Origin: Ochrobactrum teleogrylli
GTDB lineage: Bacteria; Pseudomonadota; Alphaproteobacteria; Rhizobiales; Rhizobiaceae
Direction: 5' to 3'
Assembly: GCF_006376685.1 (NCBI RefSeq)
Contig: NZ_VEWL01000005.1
Coordinates: 124,001-188,000, forward strand
Length of the DNA stretch: 64,000 bases
The translations under genes and the position numbers were made by a program. Position 1 is the first letter of the stretch; each line of letters begins with the position of its first letter. The notes below the pieces were generated by a model. It did not search any database, had not been told where the DNA came from, and saw only the letters and a program-made list of their open reading frames with translations. Shown piece after piece: positions 9,962 through 19,146 of this stretch.

Positions 9962-11491
9962 TCAGCCTACCACATCCCACGTCGTCATGCGCTCGCCCGT
10001 GGCAGGATCCTTGCCATCCTTGAGCTGCACGCCTTCCGCGAGAAGCGCATCGCGGATGCGATCAGCTTCCGTGAAGTTCTTCTCCTTGATGAAGCGCAGG
10101 CGTTCCGCAATGCGCGCCTCAATGGCATCCGTATCGACGTTCGCCTTGGCGAACACCGGCACATCCTCCGCCGTCACGAAGTAAGGATCGAGCAGGCCCA
10201 TCAGCGCCATGCCCTCGCCTAATGTCGCAATATCCTTGTTCTTGAACGCCTTGCGCAATGCGGTGATCGCGACCCAGCTGTTCAGATCGTCGGACAGGGC
10301 TTCCGTCACTTCACCGATTGCGGTGAGCTTCTCTGGCGCCGCAAACTTTACATCACGCAGCAGACCATACCAGCGGCGCAGTTCGTCGGCTGATTCAGCC
10401 AGACGCTGTGCCGTCCAGTTGATCGGTTCGCGATAATGGGTTTGCAGCATCGACAGGCGCGCAGCCAGACCCACCCAACGGTCCCGGATTGCGTTGTCGT
10501 CCCACGCACCCAGTTGCGGCAGGCCGCCATTCAGTACGTCACGAATGGTGATGAAATTGCCGAGCGATTTCGACATTTTCTGCCCTTCGACCTGCAGGAA
10601 GCCGTTATGCATCCAGATATTGGCCATCCGCTCGGTGCCGAATGCGCAGCAGGACTGCGCGATTTCGTTCTCGTGGTGCGGGAAGACCAGATCGATGCCG
10701 CCGCCATGAATATCAAAGCGGTTCTTGTCCGGATCGTCGCATTTCAGTCCCCCGCCGAACGGCTCCAGAAGTTTGGCCATCGACATGGCCGAGCATTCGA
10801 TATGCCAGCCCGGACGGCCGAGCGTCTCGATACCTGCGGGCGATGGCCAGCCCGGTTCGCCTTCCTTTGAAGGCTTCCACAGCACGAAATCCATCTCGTC
10901 ACGCTTGTAGGAGGCAACGTCCACACGCGCACCCGCCAGCATTTCGTCGAGCGAGCGGCGAGCCAGCGCGCCATAGCGTGGTCCGCCGAACGTCTTGACG
11001 CGCTCGTTCATGGCGGAGGGCGAAAACAGCACGTGATCTTCGGCCACATAAGCGACGCCGATGGCGACCAGACGGTCAATCATCGCGCGCATTTCGTCCA
11101 TATGCTCGGTCGCGCGCGGCTGAACACTCGGCGCCAGATTGCCGAGCGCCGTCACATCGGCCTGAAACTGCGCATTGGTGCTTTCCGTCACACGCCGGAT
11201 GGCCTCGTTGAAAGGCAGCTTCGGATAATCGCGTGCGGCGCGCGCATTGATCTTGTCGTCAACGTCGGTGATGTTGCGCGCATAGGTAACGTGTTCGGCA
11301 CCGTAAACCTGACGTAAAAGCCGGAAAAGAATGTCGAAGACGATGACCGGGCGCGCATTGCCGATATGGGCAAAATCATAAACGGTGGGTCCGCAGACAT
11401 ACATGCGCACATTGTCGGCATCGATGGGGGAAAAATCCTCCTTCGTGCGGGTCAGCGTATTGTAAAGACGCAATTGCGGCGCATCAGCCAT
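9962..11491 (-). CDS. cysS: Cysteinyl-tRNA synthetase
   Basis: Class I aminoacyl-tRNA synthetase charging tRNA-Cys. The 509-aa protein has the HIGH-type signature FAHIGNARP near residue 41 and KMSKSLGNF for ATP binding. Zinc ligands are visible: [19 protein letters not shown] and [12 protein letters not shown]-terminal DALR-type helical domain with [17 protein letters not shown] ends the protein. The start [11 protein letters not shown] at 11491 is preceded by GGGGAA; an upstream ATG at 11524 lacks support. The gene is divergent from the small protein gene at 11946, with 454 bases between them. Confidence 0.96.
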   Translation of the reverse strand: MADAPQLRLYNTLTRTKEDFSPIDADNVRMYVCGPTVYDFAHIGNARPVIVFDILFRLLRQVYGAEHVTYARNITDVDDKINARAARDYPKLPFNEAIRRVTESTNAQFQADVTALGNLAPSVQPRATEHMDEMRAMIDRLVAIGVAYVAEDHVLFSPSAMNERVKTFGGPRYGALARRSLDEMLAGARVDVASYKRDEMDFVLWKPSKEGEPGWPSPAGIETLGRPGWHIECSAMSMAKLLEPFGGGLKCDDPDKNRFDIHGGGIDLVFPHHENEIAQSCCAFGTERMANIWMHNGFLQVEGQKMSKSLGNFITIRDVLNGGLPQLGAWDDNAIRDRWVGLAARLSMLQTHYREPINWTAQRLAESADELRRWYGLLRDVKFAAPEKLTAIGEVTEALSDDLNSWVAITALRKAFKNKDIATLGEGMALMGLLDPYFVTAEDVPVFAKANVDTDAIEARIAERLRFIKEKNFTEADRIRDALLAEGVQLKDGKDPATGERMTTWDVVG

Positions 11492-11945
11492 GGAACCATT
11501 CCCCAAAAAAACCAGCAAATCCAAGTGAATTCAATGCACAACGGATCGCAGCCATCTGGCCGGGGCGTTATCATCCTGTTTTATGGAAGGGAGACGAAAA
11601 CGGCCGGGCCAGCAGGCTGCTAGCCAATAATGATCGCACAAATACAAATGTTCGTGGTCGGCGTTTTCATGGCAGCACTTATCCCTGTCCGGCGAACGAC
11701 AGTCAAGCGCTTTTGCTGGGGGGTGATTATTTTGCCAGGAATTGAGAGCGCCAAAATGTTGCATTTCTGCAACCTCGATAATCCTTGACGGACGTTAACC
11801 GGATTACCGCAAAACCGGCCCCAAACAGCCTTCATTCGGTCTCAATCCATCACAAAATAGTGAGTGTAAATTACTTAGGCGTAACCGGAGATCGGTTGGT
11901 TTTAGAAGCATTCGGGACCGAACGCTTCGGGGAAAGGAAGTAAAA
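11492..11945. other. Divergent intergenic region cysS / small basic protein
   Basis: No supported gene. It must hold the cysS promoter (-) and the promoter of the 56-aa protein (+). A short hairpin, GTTGCA...TGCAAC, lies around 11757-11772, and an imperfect inverted repeat (GAAGC...GCTTC) at 11906-11929 sits just before the ribosome site of the downstream small gene. A 53-codon frame beginning at 11631 has no ribosome site and was not called. Confidence 0.4.
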
Positions 11946-12116
11946 ATGTCTAAGAGTGAACTGCAACCGCGTCAGGACCGTCTGGTCGACAAGTATCGTG
12001 AAATTGGCCCCGCCGCGCTCGTCGCCGCCTTGATGACGGCAGCAAAGCGCAGCAGTGCAGGCCGCAACGACAATCGTCGTCATTCTATACTGGCCACAAA
12101 AAAATTCGCCAAGTAA
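11946..12116 (+). CDS. Small basic protein of 56 aa, unknown function
   Basis: A 56-codon gene preceded by an excellent ribosome site (GGAAAGGAAG, 5 bases before ATG). It opens MSKSELQPRQDRLVDKYREI, followed by a helical stretch GPAALVAALMTAAK and a basic tail rich in Arg and Lys (predicted strongly positive at the C-terminus). There is no signal peptide or clear membrane helix. I recognise the opening as similar to small conserved Rhizobiales hypothetical proteins but know no function. It is flanked by a 454-base leader region and a convergent YedK-like gene. Independent transcription is likely. Confidence 0.72.
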   Translation: MSKSELQPRQDRLVDKYREIGPAALVAALMTAAKRSSAGRNDNRRHSILATKKFAK

Positions 12117-12150
12117 GCGGTAACGACCACTATTAAGTCGCGCAAAGCGG

Positions 12151-12960
12151 TCAGAACATCGAAAGCTGACCGCCGGAACTGTCTTCGGGTTCCGCTTTGG
12201 CCTTGCGCTTTTGCGGTGTTTTCTGCGCTTCCATCGTTTCTTCGATACGCATCTGCAGATCCGGCGTGGCGTTGCTCACCTTGTTGACCTTGTCCGAGAC
12301 GGGTATCACCTCGAAAAAATCCTCCTGCACCGGGCGCATGATGTCCGCCACTTCCCGCGGCAAATAATGCTTGCAGTCGACCCAGCGTGCAAAATCTTCG
12401 GGCTGCACCACCACCGGCATGCGTTCATGGATAGGACGCAGGAGTGCATTGGCGCTTGTCGTCAAAATGCCGCCCGTATCGATCTGCGACCCGTCGGCAC
12501 CGCTCCAAGTTTCGATCAGTGCACCGAAGGCGACCATGCCGCCATTGCGTGGGCGTACCCAATAGGCTTGCGCCTTGTTCTTCCCCTCGCGACGCCATTC
12601 ATAAAAGCCGGAAGCCGGAACAAGCGCGCGACGGTGATTCAGCGCGGCGCGAAACGAGTTCTTTTCGGCAGCTGTTTCCGAGCGGATATTGAATACCAAC
12701 GACCAGTCATTCGGGTCTTTCACCCATGATGGCACAAAACCCCAGCGCACCAGCGTGCCCACCCGATCCGGGCGGTTACTGCCTACCGGAGGCATGTTGC
12801 CGACAAAACTGGAAAGAGACGGCGTTTCGCCCGCCACTATGGTCAGGATCGGCTGGGTCGGGGCGATATTATAGCGAGGAGGAAATTCCTCTGAGATCAT
12901 GGCAGCCAGAAAGATCTCGAGTTCTTCCCGACTTGCCGTCAATGAAAAGCGTCCGCACAT
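12151..12960 (-). CDS. SOS response-associated peptidase (YedK/HMCES family)
   Basis: Family protein that covalently traps abasic sites in single-stranded DNA through its N-terminal cysteine. The start at 12960 gives MCGRFSLT, placing the essential Cys at position 2 after Met removal; starting 9 bases upstream would bury it and is rejected. The 269-aa sequence carries the other conserved elements: NIRSETAAEKNSF (Asn and DNA contacts), ASGFYEWRRE (Glu) and PIHERMPVVV (His). The C-terminal extension rich in Lys/Glu (KTPQKRKAKAEPEDSS) is disordered. It is convergent with the 56-aa protein gene and divergent from the NUDIX gene. Confidence 0.94.
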   Translation of the reverse strand: MCGRFSLTASREELEIFLAAMISEEFPPRYNIAPTQPILTIVAGETPSLSSFVGNMPPVGSNRPDRVGTLVRWGFVPSWVKDPNDWSLVFNIRSETAAEKNSFRAALNHRRALVPASGFYEWRREGKNKAQAYWVRPRNGGMVAFGALIETWSGADGSQIDTGGILTTSANALLRPIHERMPVVVQPEDFARWVDCKHYLPREVADIMRPVQEDFFEVIPVSDKVNKVSNATPDLQMRIEETMEAQKTPQKRKAKAEPEDSSGGQLSMF

Positions 12961-13043
12961 GGTGGCCATGTTCAGGTTTTTGTGCTGGTGGTCAAGACCG
13001 GTTTGCGATTGCCAAAACGCCGCAAGCCGATCATAGCTATTCC

Positions 13044-13487
13044 ATGCCCACGATCCCCGTCATTCCCGTTCCGCTTCATATTCATGGCGTTTCGCTGATC
13101 TGTCGTCGCGACGGCCGCTTTCTGCTGGTCGAACGCGGCAAGGAGCCATGGAAAGGCTGGCTGGCTTTTCCAGGAGGAAGCATCGAAGCGGGCGAGACGC
13201 CGGAACAGGCCGCCATTCGCGAGTTGAAGGAAGAAACTGCGCTCGATGTCAGCGCGCTTTCCCACGTCATCACCGTCGATCTGGCGCAGGAAGGCAAGGC
13301 CTATGAGAAAAGCTATTTCCTGTCGGTCTTTCGTGCGCTGGATATTTCAGGGCGCGAACAGGCCGGCGATGACGCTGCCGCGATCCATTGGCTAACGTTG
13401 GAAGAAATGGCCCATGCCCGCGTGACTGACAGCACGCTCGACGTCGCCCGCTCCGTTGCGGAAAGCGAAGATGGCTTGGGATATTGA
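13044..13487 (+). CDS. NUDIX hydrolase
   Basis: Predicted nucleoside-diphosphate-linked hydrolase, 147 aa. The NUDIX box is complete: GGSIEAGETPEQAAIREL followed by KEETAL, matching GX5EX7REUXEEXGU apart from Ala near the end. It sits in the short beta/alpha fold with upstream GRFLLVERGKEPWKGWLAFP. Sequence similarity to ADP-ribose pyrophosphatase-like members is plausible, but the substrate cannot be read from sequence. The ATG at 13044 is used because the family fold starts there; its ribosome site is weak. The gene is divergent from the YedK-like gene with an 83-base gap, and a secreted protein gene follows 88 bases downstream. Confidence 0.88.
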   Translation: MPTIPVIPVPLHIHGVSLICRRDGRFLLVERGKEPWKGWLAFPGGSIEAGETPEQAAIRELKEETALDVSALSHVITVDLAQEGKAYEKSYFLSVFRALDISGREQAGDDAAAIHWLTLEEMAHARVTDSTLDVARSVAESEDGLGY

Positions 13488-13575
13488 TCGGCCTCGTTTC
13501 ATCCTGTTTGACAATCTGCCTTGAAGCAGCCCCTATTTCACGCAACAAGTGCATTTCATGTGAGAGGGTTTCCGA

Positions 13576-13947
13576 TTGAAAGGCATGAAACTGTTCCGGT
13601 TCGCATTGTTGATGTGGGCAGGCGCAGCCGGTCCGGCTTTTGCGCAGGATGCGCCCTATGAGGGCAAGATGTTGCGGCTTGCCGAGGTTCTGGGCTCGCT
13701 GCACTATCTGCGTAACGTGTGCGGAGAAGCAGGCAGCGAATGGCGCGACCGCATGGACGCGATCATCGCCGCCGAGAAGCCGTCGGAGGGCGAAAGGGTG
13801 AGGATCGTTTCGAGCTTCAACCACGGATATCGCGTCTTCAGCGACAATTATACCAGCTGCACCCCTTCCGCGCTTGCGGCGATAGACCGCTATATGAAGG
13901 AAGGCGAAGGCTTGTCGAACGAGATCATCTCGCGCTATGGAAATTAA
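13576..13947 (+). CDS. Secreted TIGR02301-family protein
   Basis: A 123-aa exported protein of unknown function typical of Rhizobiales. Signal peptide: basic start, then LFRFALLMWAGAAGPAFAQ, with cleavage after about residue 23. The mature part (APYEGKMLRLAEVLGSLHYLR) matches the TIGR02301 family as I remember it, with two Cys that could form a disulfide (RNVCGEAG and SCTPSAL). The TTG start at 13576 has GAGAGG 8 bases upstream; the ATG at 13585 is the alternative and lacks a well-spaced ribosome site. Likely periplasmic. Confidence 0.8.
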   Translation: MKGMKLFRFALLMWAGAAGPAFAQDAPYEGKMLRLAEVLGSLHYLRNVCGEAGSEWRDRMDAIIAAEKPSEGERVRIVSSFNHGYRVFSDNYTSCTPSALAAIDRYMKEGEGLSNEIISRYGN

Positions 13948-14104
13948 CCAATCATACACTCTTATGCGGATTGCGGAGAATAGTCTCGTTCAAATCCGGT
14001 ATAATCTGTTAACACTGTCTTAAGAAGGCAGGCAGGCCGCAAATGGATTGCGCTCCCGGAACACGGTGAGACATCCGCAAAACGGCAGAAAGGCGAAAGC
14101 CAGG

Positions 14105-14371
14105 ATGAAGTCTATGGAACATGCACCGACCGATCTGGACGAGATGATCGCACGCGAGAAGAAACTCGTGGCAATCGAATATCAGAACGAAGCCTGGGCG
14201 GACGGTATTTCCGAAGGCATTGAGCCTGAAATCCTTGCAGAAGCTGCATTTACAACCGCGCTGACGGAACTGATCCGTGAGGCTGGCGACGATTGTGCGC
14301 TCGAACTGATCGAAAAGATGCGCGAACAGATCGAAGCTGGCGCTTTCCTGCCAGCACGCATCCTGCAATAG
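14105..14371 (+). CDS. Small acidic helical protein, unknown function
   Basis: An 88-aa protein (83 or 85 with alternative starts) with no signal peptide, acidic and predicted all helical (DLDEMIAREKKLVAIEYQ..., then ELIREAGDDCALELIEKM). The start at 14105 is supported by AAAGG upstream; an ATG at 14114 has AGGA at good spacing and is equally possible. I do not recognise a characterised family. A gene for an exported protein starts 70 bases downstream on the same strand, so the two may share a transcript. Confidence 0.65.
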   Translation: MKSMEHAPTDLDEMIAREKKLVAIEYQNEAWADGISEGIEPEILAEAAFTTALTELIREAGDDCALELIEKMREQIEAGAFLPARILQ

Positions 14372-14441
14372 CTAAGCCATAACGTCGCCGGTCGAGGGGC
14401 AAGAACCGGCCGTTCCCACCAGTCGTCCTCCGACAACGCCG

Positions 14442-15173
14442 ATGCATCCTGCAATCTGGAATTCCGTCCGACCGCTCGCGCTCATCGCGGGCATGATGCT
14501 CGTCTCACTGCCCGCCTTAGCGGCAGCGGATCAATTGGCGTTTGTGGATCGTTCTGAATTCCTGACACTGCCAGCCTATCGCACCGCACCGGACGAACAT
14601 CCGGCTTCGTCGCCGATACCGCTTCCCAATGCGCTGCCGCATCGGGTGCCCTCTGCAACACCGCAGAACGTGCCCGCCAGCCCTGCCCAACCGGTTGCCA
14701 AACCGATGCCGGAAGTGTTGCGCGATTTCGACAAACTGCCGCAGCCTGTCCGGCAAATGCGCGAGAAAATGCTCGCCGCCGCACAATCCGGCGATATCGA
14801 GCTGTTGCGCCCGCTGTTGGGCGAAGCCCACAACAGCACACAGTTTTCGCTGGAAGACCACGAAGAAGACGTCATCGAATTTCTGAAATCGCTGGCTGGA
14901 GATGCGGAAGGCCGCGAAATCCTCGCCATCATCGCCGACCTGCTTGGCACAGGTTATGTGCATGTGAATGCCGGAACGGATGATGAGGTTTATGTCTGGC
15001 CCTATTTCTACGCCATGCCGCTTGACAGGCTGACACCGTCGCAGACCGTCGAGCTTTTCCAGATCGTCACCGCCAGCGATTTCGAAGACATGAAAAAGGC
15101 AGGCGGCTATATTTTCTACAGCATCGGCATTGCGCCCGATGGAAGCTGGCGCTTTTTCACCGCCGGGGAATAA
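14442..15173 (+). CDS. Conserved exported protein, unknown function
   Basis: A 243-aa exported protein. Signal peptide at the N-terminus (hydrophobic core LALIAGMMLVSLPALAAA, cleavage after about residue 28), then a Pro/Ala-rich linker (residues about 50-90), then a compact acidic domain. The latter part contains DDEVYVWPYFYAMPLDRLTPSQ and ends YSIGIAPDGSWRFFTAGE, a pattern I associate with conserved Rhizobiales hypothetical proteins of the periplasm. No catalytic motif was identified. It is convergent with the GlxA-type regulator, with adjoining stops. Confidence 0.75.
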   Translation: MHPAIWNSVRPLALIAGMMLVSLPALAAADQLAFVDRSEFLTLPAYRTAPDEHPASSPIPLPNALPHRVPSATPQNVPASPAQPVAKPMPEVLRDFDKLPQPVRQMREKMLAAAQSGDIELLRPLLGEAHNSTQFSLEDHEEDVIEFLKSLAGDAEGREILAIIADLLGTGYVHVNAGTDDEVYVWPYFYAMPLDRLTPSQTVELFQIVTASDFEDMKKAGGYIFYSIGIAPDGSWRFFTAGE

Positions 15174-16178
15174 TCACCCCACTGCCCCACGCGCGCGGCT
15201 TGGCGACTGGTCATAGATGCGCTGCCAGGCACGGCGAAACTGCCGCGCCGAGGCGAAGCCAGATTTTTCAGCCACATTCTCGATATCGAGACCTGAATTA
15301 AGCAGCATTTCGCGGGCCAGACCAACTTTCAGCCGGTTGACGTAATCCGTCACGCTCATGCCAGCATGTTCATTGAACAGCCGCGAGAGATTGCGCGGGC
15401 TCGCGCCACTCACATCGGCAAGCTTTTCGACGGGCCATGCTCCGGTGGGGTCCGCTGCGATGGCGTCCTGCGCACGGTGCACGACGGGGTTCATGTGGTT
15501 ACGCCCTTCAAGCCAGGGCGAAAGCTGCGGATCGCCGCCGCTGCGCCGGAGGTAAACAACCAGATAGCGCGCCACCGACAAGGCGACTGCGTGGCTGGTC
15601 AAATCGGCCACGATTTGCAGCATCAGGTCGATCCCGGCGGTAATACCAGCACTGGTCAGCCGTTCGCCATCTTCCACGAAAAGCCGGTTTTGCAGCACTT
15701 TTGCGGTGGGTGCTGACTTTTCCAGTTCTGTAATGGCCAGATGGTGCGTCGTGCAGACATAGCCATCGAGCAGGCCTGCCCGCGCCGCCAGCAAGGCGCC
15801 GGAGCAGATCGTGACCAGCCGGACACCGGGGCAGACGACACGCTTCAGCCAGCCGATAATTTCATTCTCAAAGACGGCGTCTTCATCGCGGCTGGCGACG
15901 GGCCCGCCAAGCGGCATATCCGTGGAACCGGACACGATCACCAGCGAACCCTGCGGCACGCTATCCGGCAACGGTTCGACGCCAGTTACTGCCAGACCGA
16001 TGGAACTGTGAACAATGCCGAGCGGCCCGACATAATGCACGGCAAATTCGACCTTGTCCTGATCGAGATTCGCCTTGCGCAATACTTCGAGCGGTCCTGC
16101 CACGTCCAGCAAAAGCAGACGTGGCGGAACGATGACATAGACGGGAATGATTTGCCTGCCGTCTGTCGGTTGCGTCAT
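15174..16178 (-). CDS. GlxA-type AraC-family transcriptional regulator with amidase-like N-terminal domain
   Basis: A 334-aa regulator. Residues about 10-190 form a DJ-1/PfpI (class I glutamine amidotransferase-like) sensor domain with the nucleophile-elbow segment VTICSGALLAARAGLLDG. The C-terminal ~100 residues are an AraC DNA-binding domain with two helix-turn-helix units (VEKLADVSGASPRNLSRLF and IENVAEKSGFASARQFRRAW). Its ATG overlaps the stop of the upstream cysteine hydrolase by 4 bases, so the two are co-translated, suggesting it controls that gene or shares its signal. The inducer is unknown. Confidence 0.9.
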   Translation of the reverse strand: MTQPTDGRQIIPVYVIVPPRLLLLDVAGPLEVLRKANLDQDKVEFAVHYVGPLGIVHSSIGLAVTGVEPLPDSVPQGSLVIVSGSTDMPLGGPVASRDEDAVFENEIIGWLKRVVCPGVRLVTICSGALLAARAGLLDGYVCTTHHLAITELEKSAPTAKVLQNRLFVEDGERLTSAGITAGIDLMLQIVADLTSHAVALSVARYLVVYLRRSGGDPQLSPWLEGRNHMNPVVHRAQDAIAADPTGAWPVEKLADVSGASPRNLSRLFNEHAGMSVTDYVNRLKVGLAREMLLNSGLDIENVAEKSGFASARQFRRAWQRIYDQSPSRARGAVG

Positions 16179-16741
16179 GCGGCCTTCCGTTCCTGCTGGC
16201 CAGCCAGCGCTTCTTCCACCGTGGCGATACGGGCGAAGCGATTGGCCAGTACGAGTTCAGTGCGCGCACGAATCTCGGCAGCGCTCCATTCACGGCCCGT
16301 TGCGTCAGTCATCGGGAAGGTCAGCGTCGCCTCGCCGACGAAATCGACCGTATAGCCCAGATCGGACGCCTGACGTGTGGTGGTTTCGCAGCACTGTTCC
16401 GTGCGAATGCCGGAAACGATCACCCGGCGAATACCGTTTGCTACCAGCCATACATCGAGACCGGTGCCGACCAGCGCACTGTGACGACGCTTACGGAACA
16501 CCGCATCCGGCGTGAAGGAGAGCGGCGCGAGCGTGCGGACATGGCCCGATGCTTCGGCAAAATTGCCGCTCTCTTCCGTGTGGAAAATCTGCACAACCGG
16601 AATACCCGCCTGCTTTGCGCCATCAATCAGCTTTTGCTGGCGCTCGACATAGGCGGCCACATCGGCCTCACGATAATAAGGCTGGTGCCGGAAGGATTCC
16701 TGCGCATCGACGACAAGCAGAACGGTATCTTGAGCGGACAT
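16175..16741 (-). CDS. Isochorismatase-like cysteine hydrolase
   Basis: A 188-aa hydrolase of the isochorismatase/nicotinamidase superfamily acting on amide or related bonds. The triad is visible: Asp in LLVVDAQESF, Lys in FRKRRHSALVGTGLD and Cys in SGIRTEQCCETTTRQ. The start at 16741 has a very good ribosome site (TAGGAGAA before ATG), so the longer frame to 16894 is rejected. The substrate cannot be deduced. It is the first gene of a two-gene unit with a GlxA-like regulator (ATGA overlap), an arrangement seen in other Rhizobiales. Confidence 0.88.
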   Translation of the reverse strand: MSAQDTVLLVVDAQESFRHQPYYREADVAAYVERQQKLIDGAKQAGIPVVQIFHTEESGNFAEASGHVRTLAPLSFTPDAVFRKRRHSALVGTGLDVWLVANGIRRVIVSGIRTEQCCETTTRQASDLGYTVDFVGEATLTFPMTDATGREWSAAEIRARTELVLANRFARIATVEEALAGQQERKAA

Positions 16742-16862
16742 TTTTGTTCTCCTACAGTGTGAATATAGGAGAGAATTTACGCCGTATAGACTGGAGCGAA
16801 AGATAGATACCGGACAAAGATGGGACAAATCACGCCATTCGTTCGAACGGCGTGAAAACCCA

Positions 16863-18197
16863 TTATCCGCGCGGCAGAGCCTCGATGAATTCAACCGGCT
16901 CGCCCTGATGCGGGTTCACGATTTCTGCGTCCCACATCACCTTGATGCCGCGAACGATTGTCCCGACCGGCCAGCCGGTGACGGTCTTGCCGTGGTAAGG
17001 CGTCCAGCCAGCTTTTGAGCCTGCTTGTTCATGCGTGATGGTTTCGCGGCGCTTCATGTCCACAATGGTCAGATCGGCATCATAGCCGACAGCGATGCGG
17101 CCCTTGCGCGACATGCCGAAAATACGGTTCGGGCCGTGGCTCGACAGATCAACGAAGCGCTCCAGCGACAGTTTGCCCGCATTCACATGGTCGAGCATTA
17201 TTGGCACCAGCGTCTGCACGCCGGTCATGCCGGATGGCGAGGCCGGGTAAGGTTTCTGTTTTTCTTCCAGCGTATGCGGGGCATGGTCGGAGCCCAGCAC
17301 ATCGACGATACCCTGATCGATACCCTTCCAGATGCCGTCGCGGTGGCGCTTGTCACGCACTGGCGGGTTCATCTGGATGAGATTGCCCAGCGTCTTATAG
17401 TCGTCGGCGGAAAGCGTCAGGTGATGCGGGGTTGCTTCGCAGGTCGCAACATCCTTATGCGCTTGCAGAAAATCGATTTCTTCAGCCGTGGAAATATGCA
17501 GCACATGAATGCGCGCGCCGGTTTCATGCGCAATGCGCACAAGACGTTCCGTGCATTGCAGCGCAGCAATTTCATCGCGCCAAACCGGATGGCTGGATGG
17601 ATCACCCTGCACGCGCAGACCTTCGCGCTGCTTGAGGCGGAATTCGTCTTCCGAATGGAAGGCAGCGCGGCGGCGTGTATTTTTCAGGATGGAGCGAACA
17701 CCGTCATCGTCTTCAACCAGCAGATCGCCGGTCGAGGAACCCATGAATACCTTGATACCAGCGGCGCCCGGAAGGCGCTCCAGTTCGGCAACGTCCTTCG
17801 CATTGTCGCGTGTGCCGCCGACCCAAAAGGCGAAATCGCAATGCATGCGGTGGCGTCCGCGACGAATTTTGTCTTCCAGCGTTTCGACGGTCGTGGTCAG
17901 CGGCTTGGTGTTCGGCATTTCAAAGACAGCCGTAACCCCGCCCAGCACGGCGGCGCGGGAACCGGTTTCCAGATCCTCCTTATGCTCCAGCCCCGGCTCG
18001 CGGAAATGAACCTGGCTGTCCACGACGCCCGGCAGGATATGCAGGCCGGTGCAGTCGATCACTTCGCCTGCCGACGCCTGCCCCAGAGAGCCTATAGCGG
18101 CAATACGCCCGTTGCGAATACCGATATCGCGCTGCCCGGTGCCGTCATGATTGACGAGGGTTGCGCCTTTCAGAATCGTGTCGAACGTCTCGGCCAT
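16863..18197 (-). CDS. pyrC: Dihydroorotase (type I/IIb-like)
   Basis: Zinc amidohydrolase that interconverts carbamoyl-aspartate and dihydroorotate in pyrimidine synthesis. The 444 aa include DSQVHFREPGLEHKED near residues 60-75, a carbamylated Lys in AGIKVFMGSSTGD, metal ligands HVLHIS and TPHHLTLS, and Asp in GSDHAPHTLEEK. The first residue of the usual HxH pair is Gln here (SQVH), while all other ligands are conserved; I recall this change in some dihydroorotase clades. It could be another cyclic amidohydrolase, but the motifs and length fit dihydroorotase best. It is divergent from ygfZ, with an 85-base gap. Confidence 0.85.
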   Translation of the reverse strand: MAETFDTILKGATLVNHDGTGQRDIGIRNGRIAAIGSLGQASAGEVIDCTGLHILPGVVDSQVHFREPGLEHKEDLETGSRAAVLGGVTAVFEMPNTKPLTTTVETLEDKIRRGRHRMHCDFAFWVGGTRDNAKDVAELERLPGAAGIKVFMGSSTGDLLVEDDDGVRSILKNTRRRAAFHSEDEFRLKQREGLRVQGDPSSHPVWRDEIAALQCTERLVRIAHETGARIHVLHISTAEEIDFLQAHKDVATCEATPHHLTLSADDYKTLGNLIQMNPPVRDKRHRDGIWKGIDQGIVDVLGSDHAPHTLEEKQKPYPASPSGMTGVQTLVPIMLDHVNAGKLSLERFVDLSSHGPNRIFGMSRKGRIAVGYDADLTIVDMKRRETITHEQAGSKAGWTPYHGKTVTGWPVGTIVRGIKVMWDAEIVNPHQGEPVEFIEALPRG

Positions 18198-18282
18198 TGT
18201 GCTCTCCTACGCTGCTGATGGGACTTGCGAGCCTTTCCAATGGGGATTACGTAACGAAGGCGCGAAACGCAAGGAAGAAGCG

Positions 18283-19146
18283 ATGACAACGGCAGCCGAA
18301 ACGATCAATCTTTCCAACAGAGCACTGGTCCACATCACCGGCGAAGACGCGGAAAAGTTTTTGCAGGCCGTGATCACGACCAATCTGGACAAGCTCGGCC
18401 CAGACGAAGCCAAGCCGGGTGCGCTGCTAACACCGCAGGGGAAAATCCTGTTCGATTTCCTTGTCTCGCGTATTGAAAACGGCCTGCGCTTCGACATGCC
18501 CGCAAGCATTGCAGCTGATTTCTGCAAGCGCATGACATTCTATCGCCTGCGCGCCAAAGCGGAAATTACACAATTGCCGGAATCACTTGTCAGCGTTTCC
18601 TGGCAAACTGATTCCGCTCCTTCACAAGATGATTCAACAAAACGCGATTCCCGCTTTCCGGCTGAGTTGAACGTGCTTCGCACCTATGGTCAGGCCGGTG
18701 AAAATGCCGACGCATCGGCTTGGACGAAGCTGCGCGCCGAATATGGCATCGCAGAAGGCGAAGCCGATTTTGCCTATAGCGATGTATTTCCGCATGACGT
18801 CAATTTCGACCAGATCGGCGGCGTCACCTTCCCGAAGGGATGCTTCATCGGACAGGAAGTCGTCTCGCGTATGCAGCATCGCGGCACGCCGCGACGCCGG
18901 GTTCTGGTCGCCAAGTCGGAAGGCAATCTGCCGCCCCTCGGCACACCTATTACGGCAGACGGACGTGAAGTCGGCAATCTCGGCAGTTCTGCAAATGGCG
19001 TCGGCATCGCGCTGGTGCGCATCGACCGCGTCAAGGATGCGATGGATTCTGGCACGCCCCTTCTCGCTGGCGAAACACCGCTTGAACTGAGCCTCCCACC
19101 CCATGTTCGGTTCGGCTTCCCGGAAGCCGAAGCAGGCAACGCCTGA
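18283..19146 (+). CDS. ygfZ: Folate-binding Fe-S cluster protein YgfZ
   Basis: Tetrahydrofolate-dependent factor supporting iron-sulfur cluster assembly or repair, related to GcvT. The 287-aa protein has the family hallmark KGCFIGQEVVSRMQHRG near residue 185 (K-G-C-x-x-G-Q-E) and an N-terminal GcvT-like domain (HITGEDAEKFLQAVITTNL). The start at 18283 has AAGGAAGAAG 3-9 bases upstream, much better than upstream in-frame codons. It overlaps the HD-hydrolase start by one base (TGATG), giving a coupled three-gene set with a tyrosine phosphatase. Confidence 0.92.
   Translation: MTTAAETINLSNRALVHITGEDAEKFLQAVITTNLDKLGPDEAKPGALLTPQGKILFDFLVSRIENGLRFDMPASIAADFCKRMTFYRLRAKAEITQLPESLVSVSWQTDSAPSQDDSTKRDSRFPAELNVLRTYGQAGENADASAWTKLRAEYGIAEGEADFAYSDVFPHDVNFDQIGGVTFPKGCFIGQEVVSRMQHRGTPRRRVLVAKSEGNLPPLGTPITADGREVGNLGSSANGVGIALVRIDRVKDAMDSGTPLLAGETPLELSLPPHVRFGFPEAEAGNA

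Noticed and set aside
11631..11792. 53-codon + strand frame upstream of the 56-aa protein
   Set aside because: It is hydrophobic at first, but has no ribosome site and an atypical end; the region is better explained as promoter DNA.
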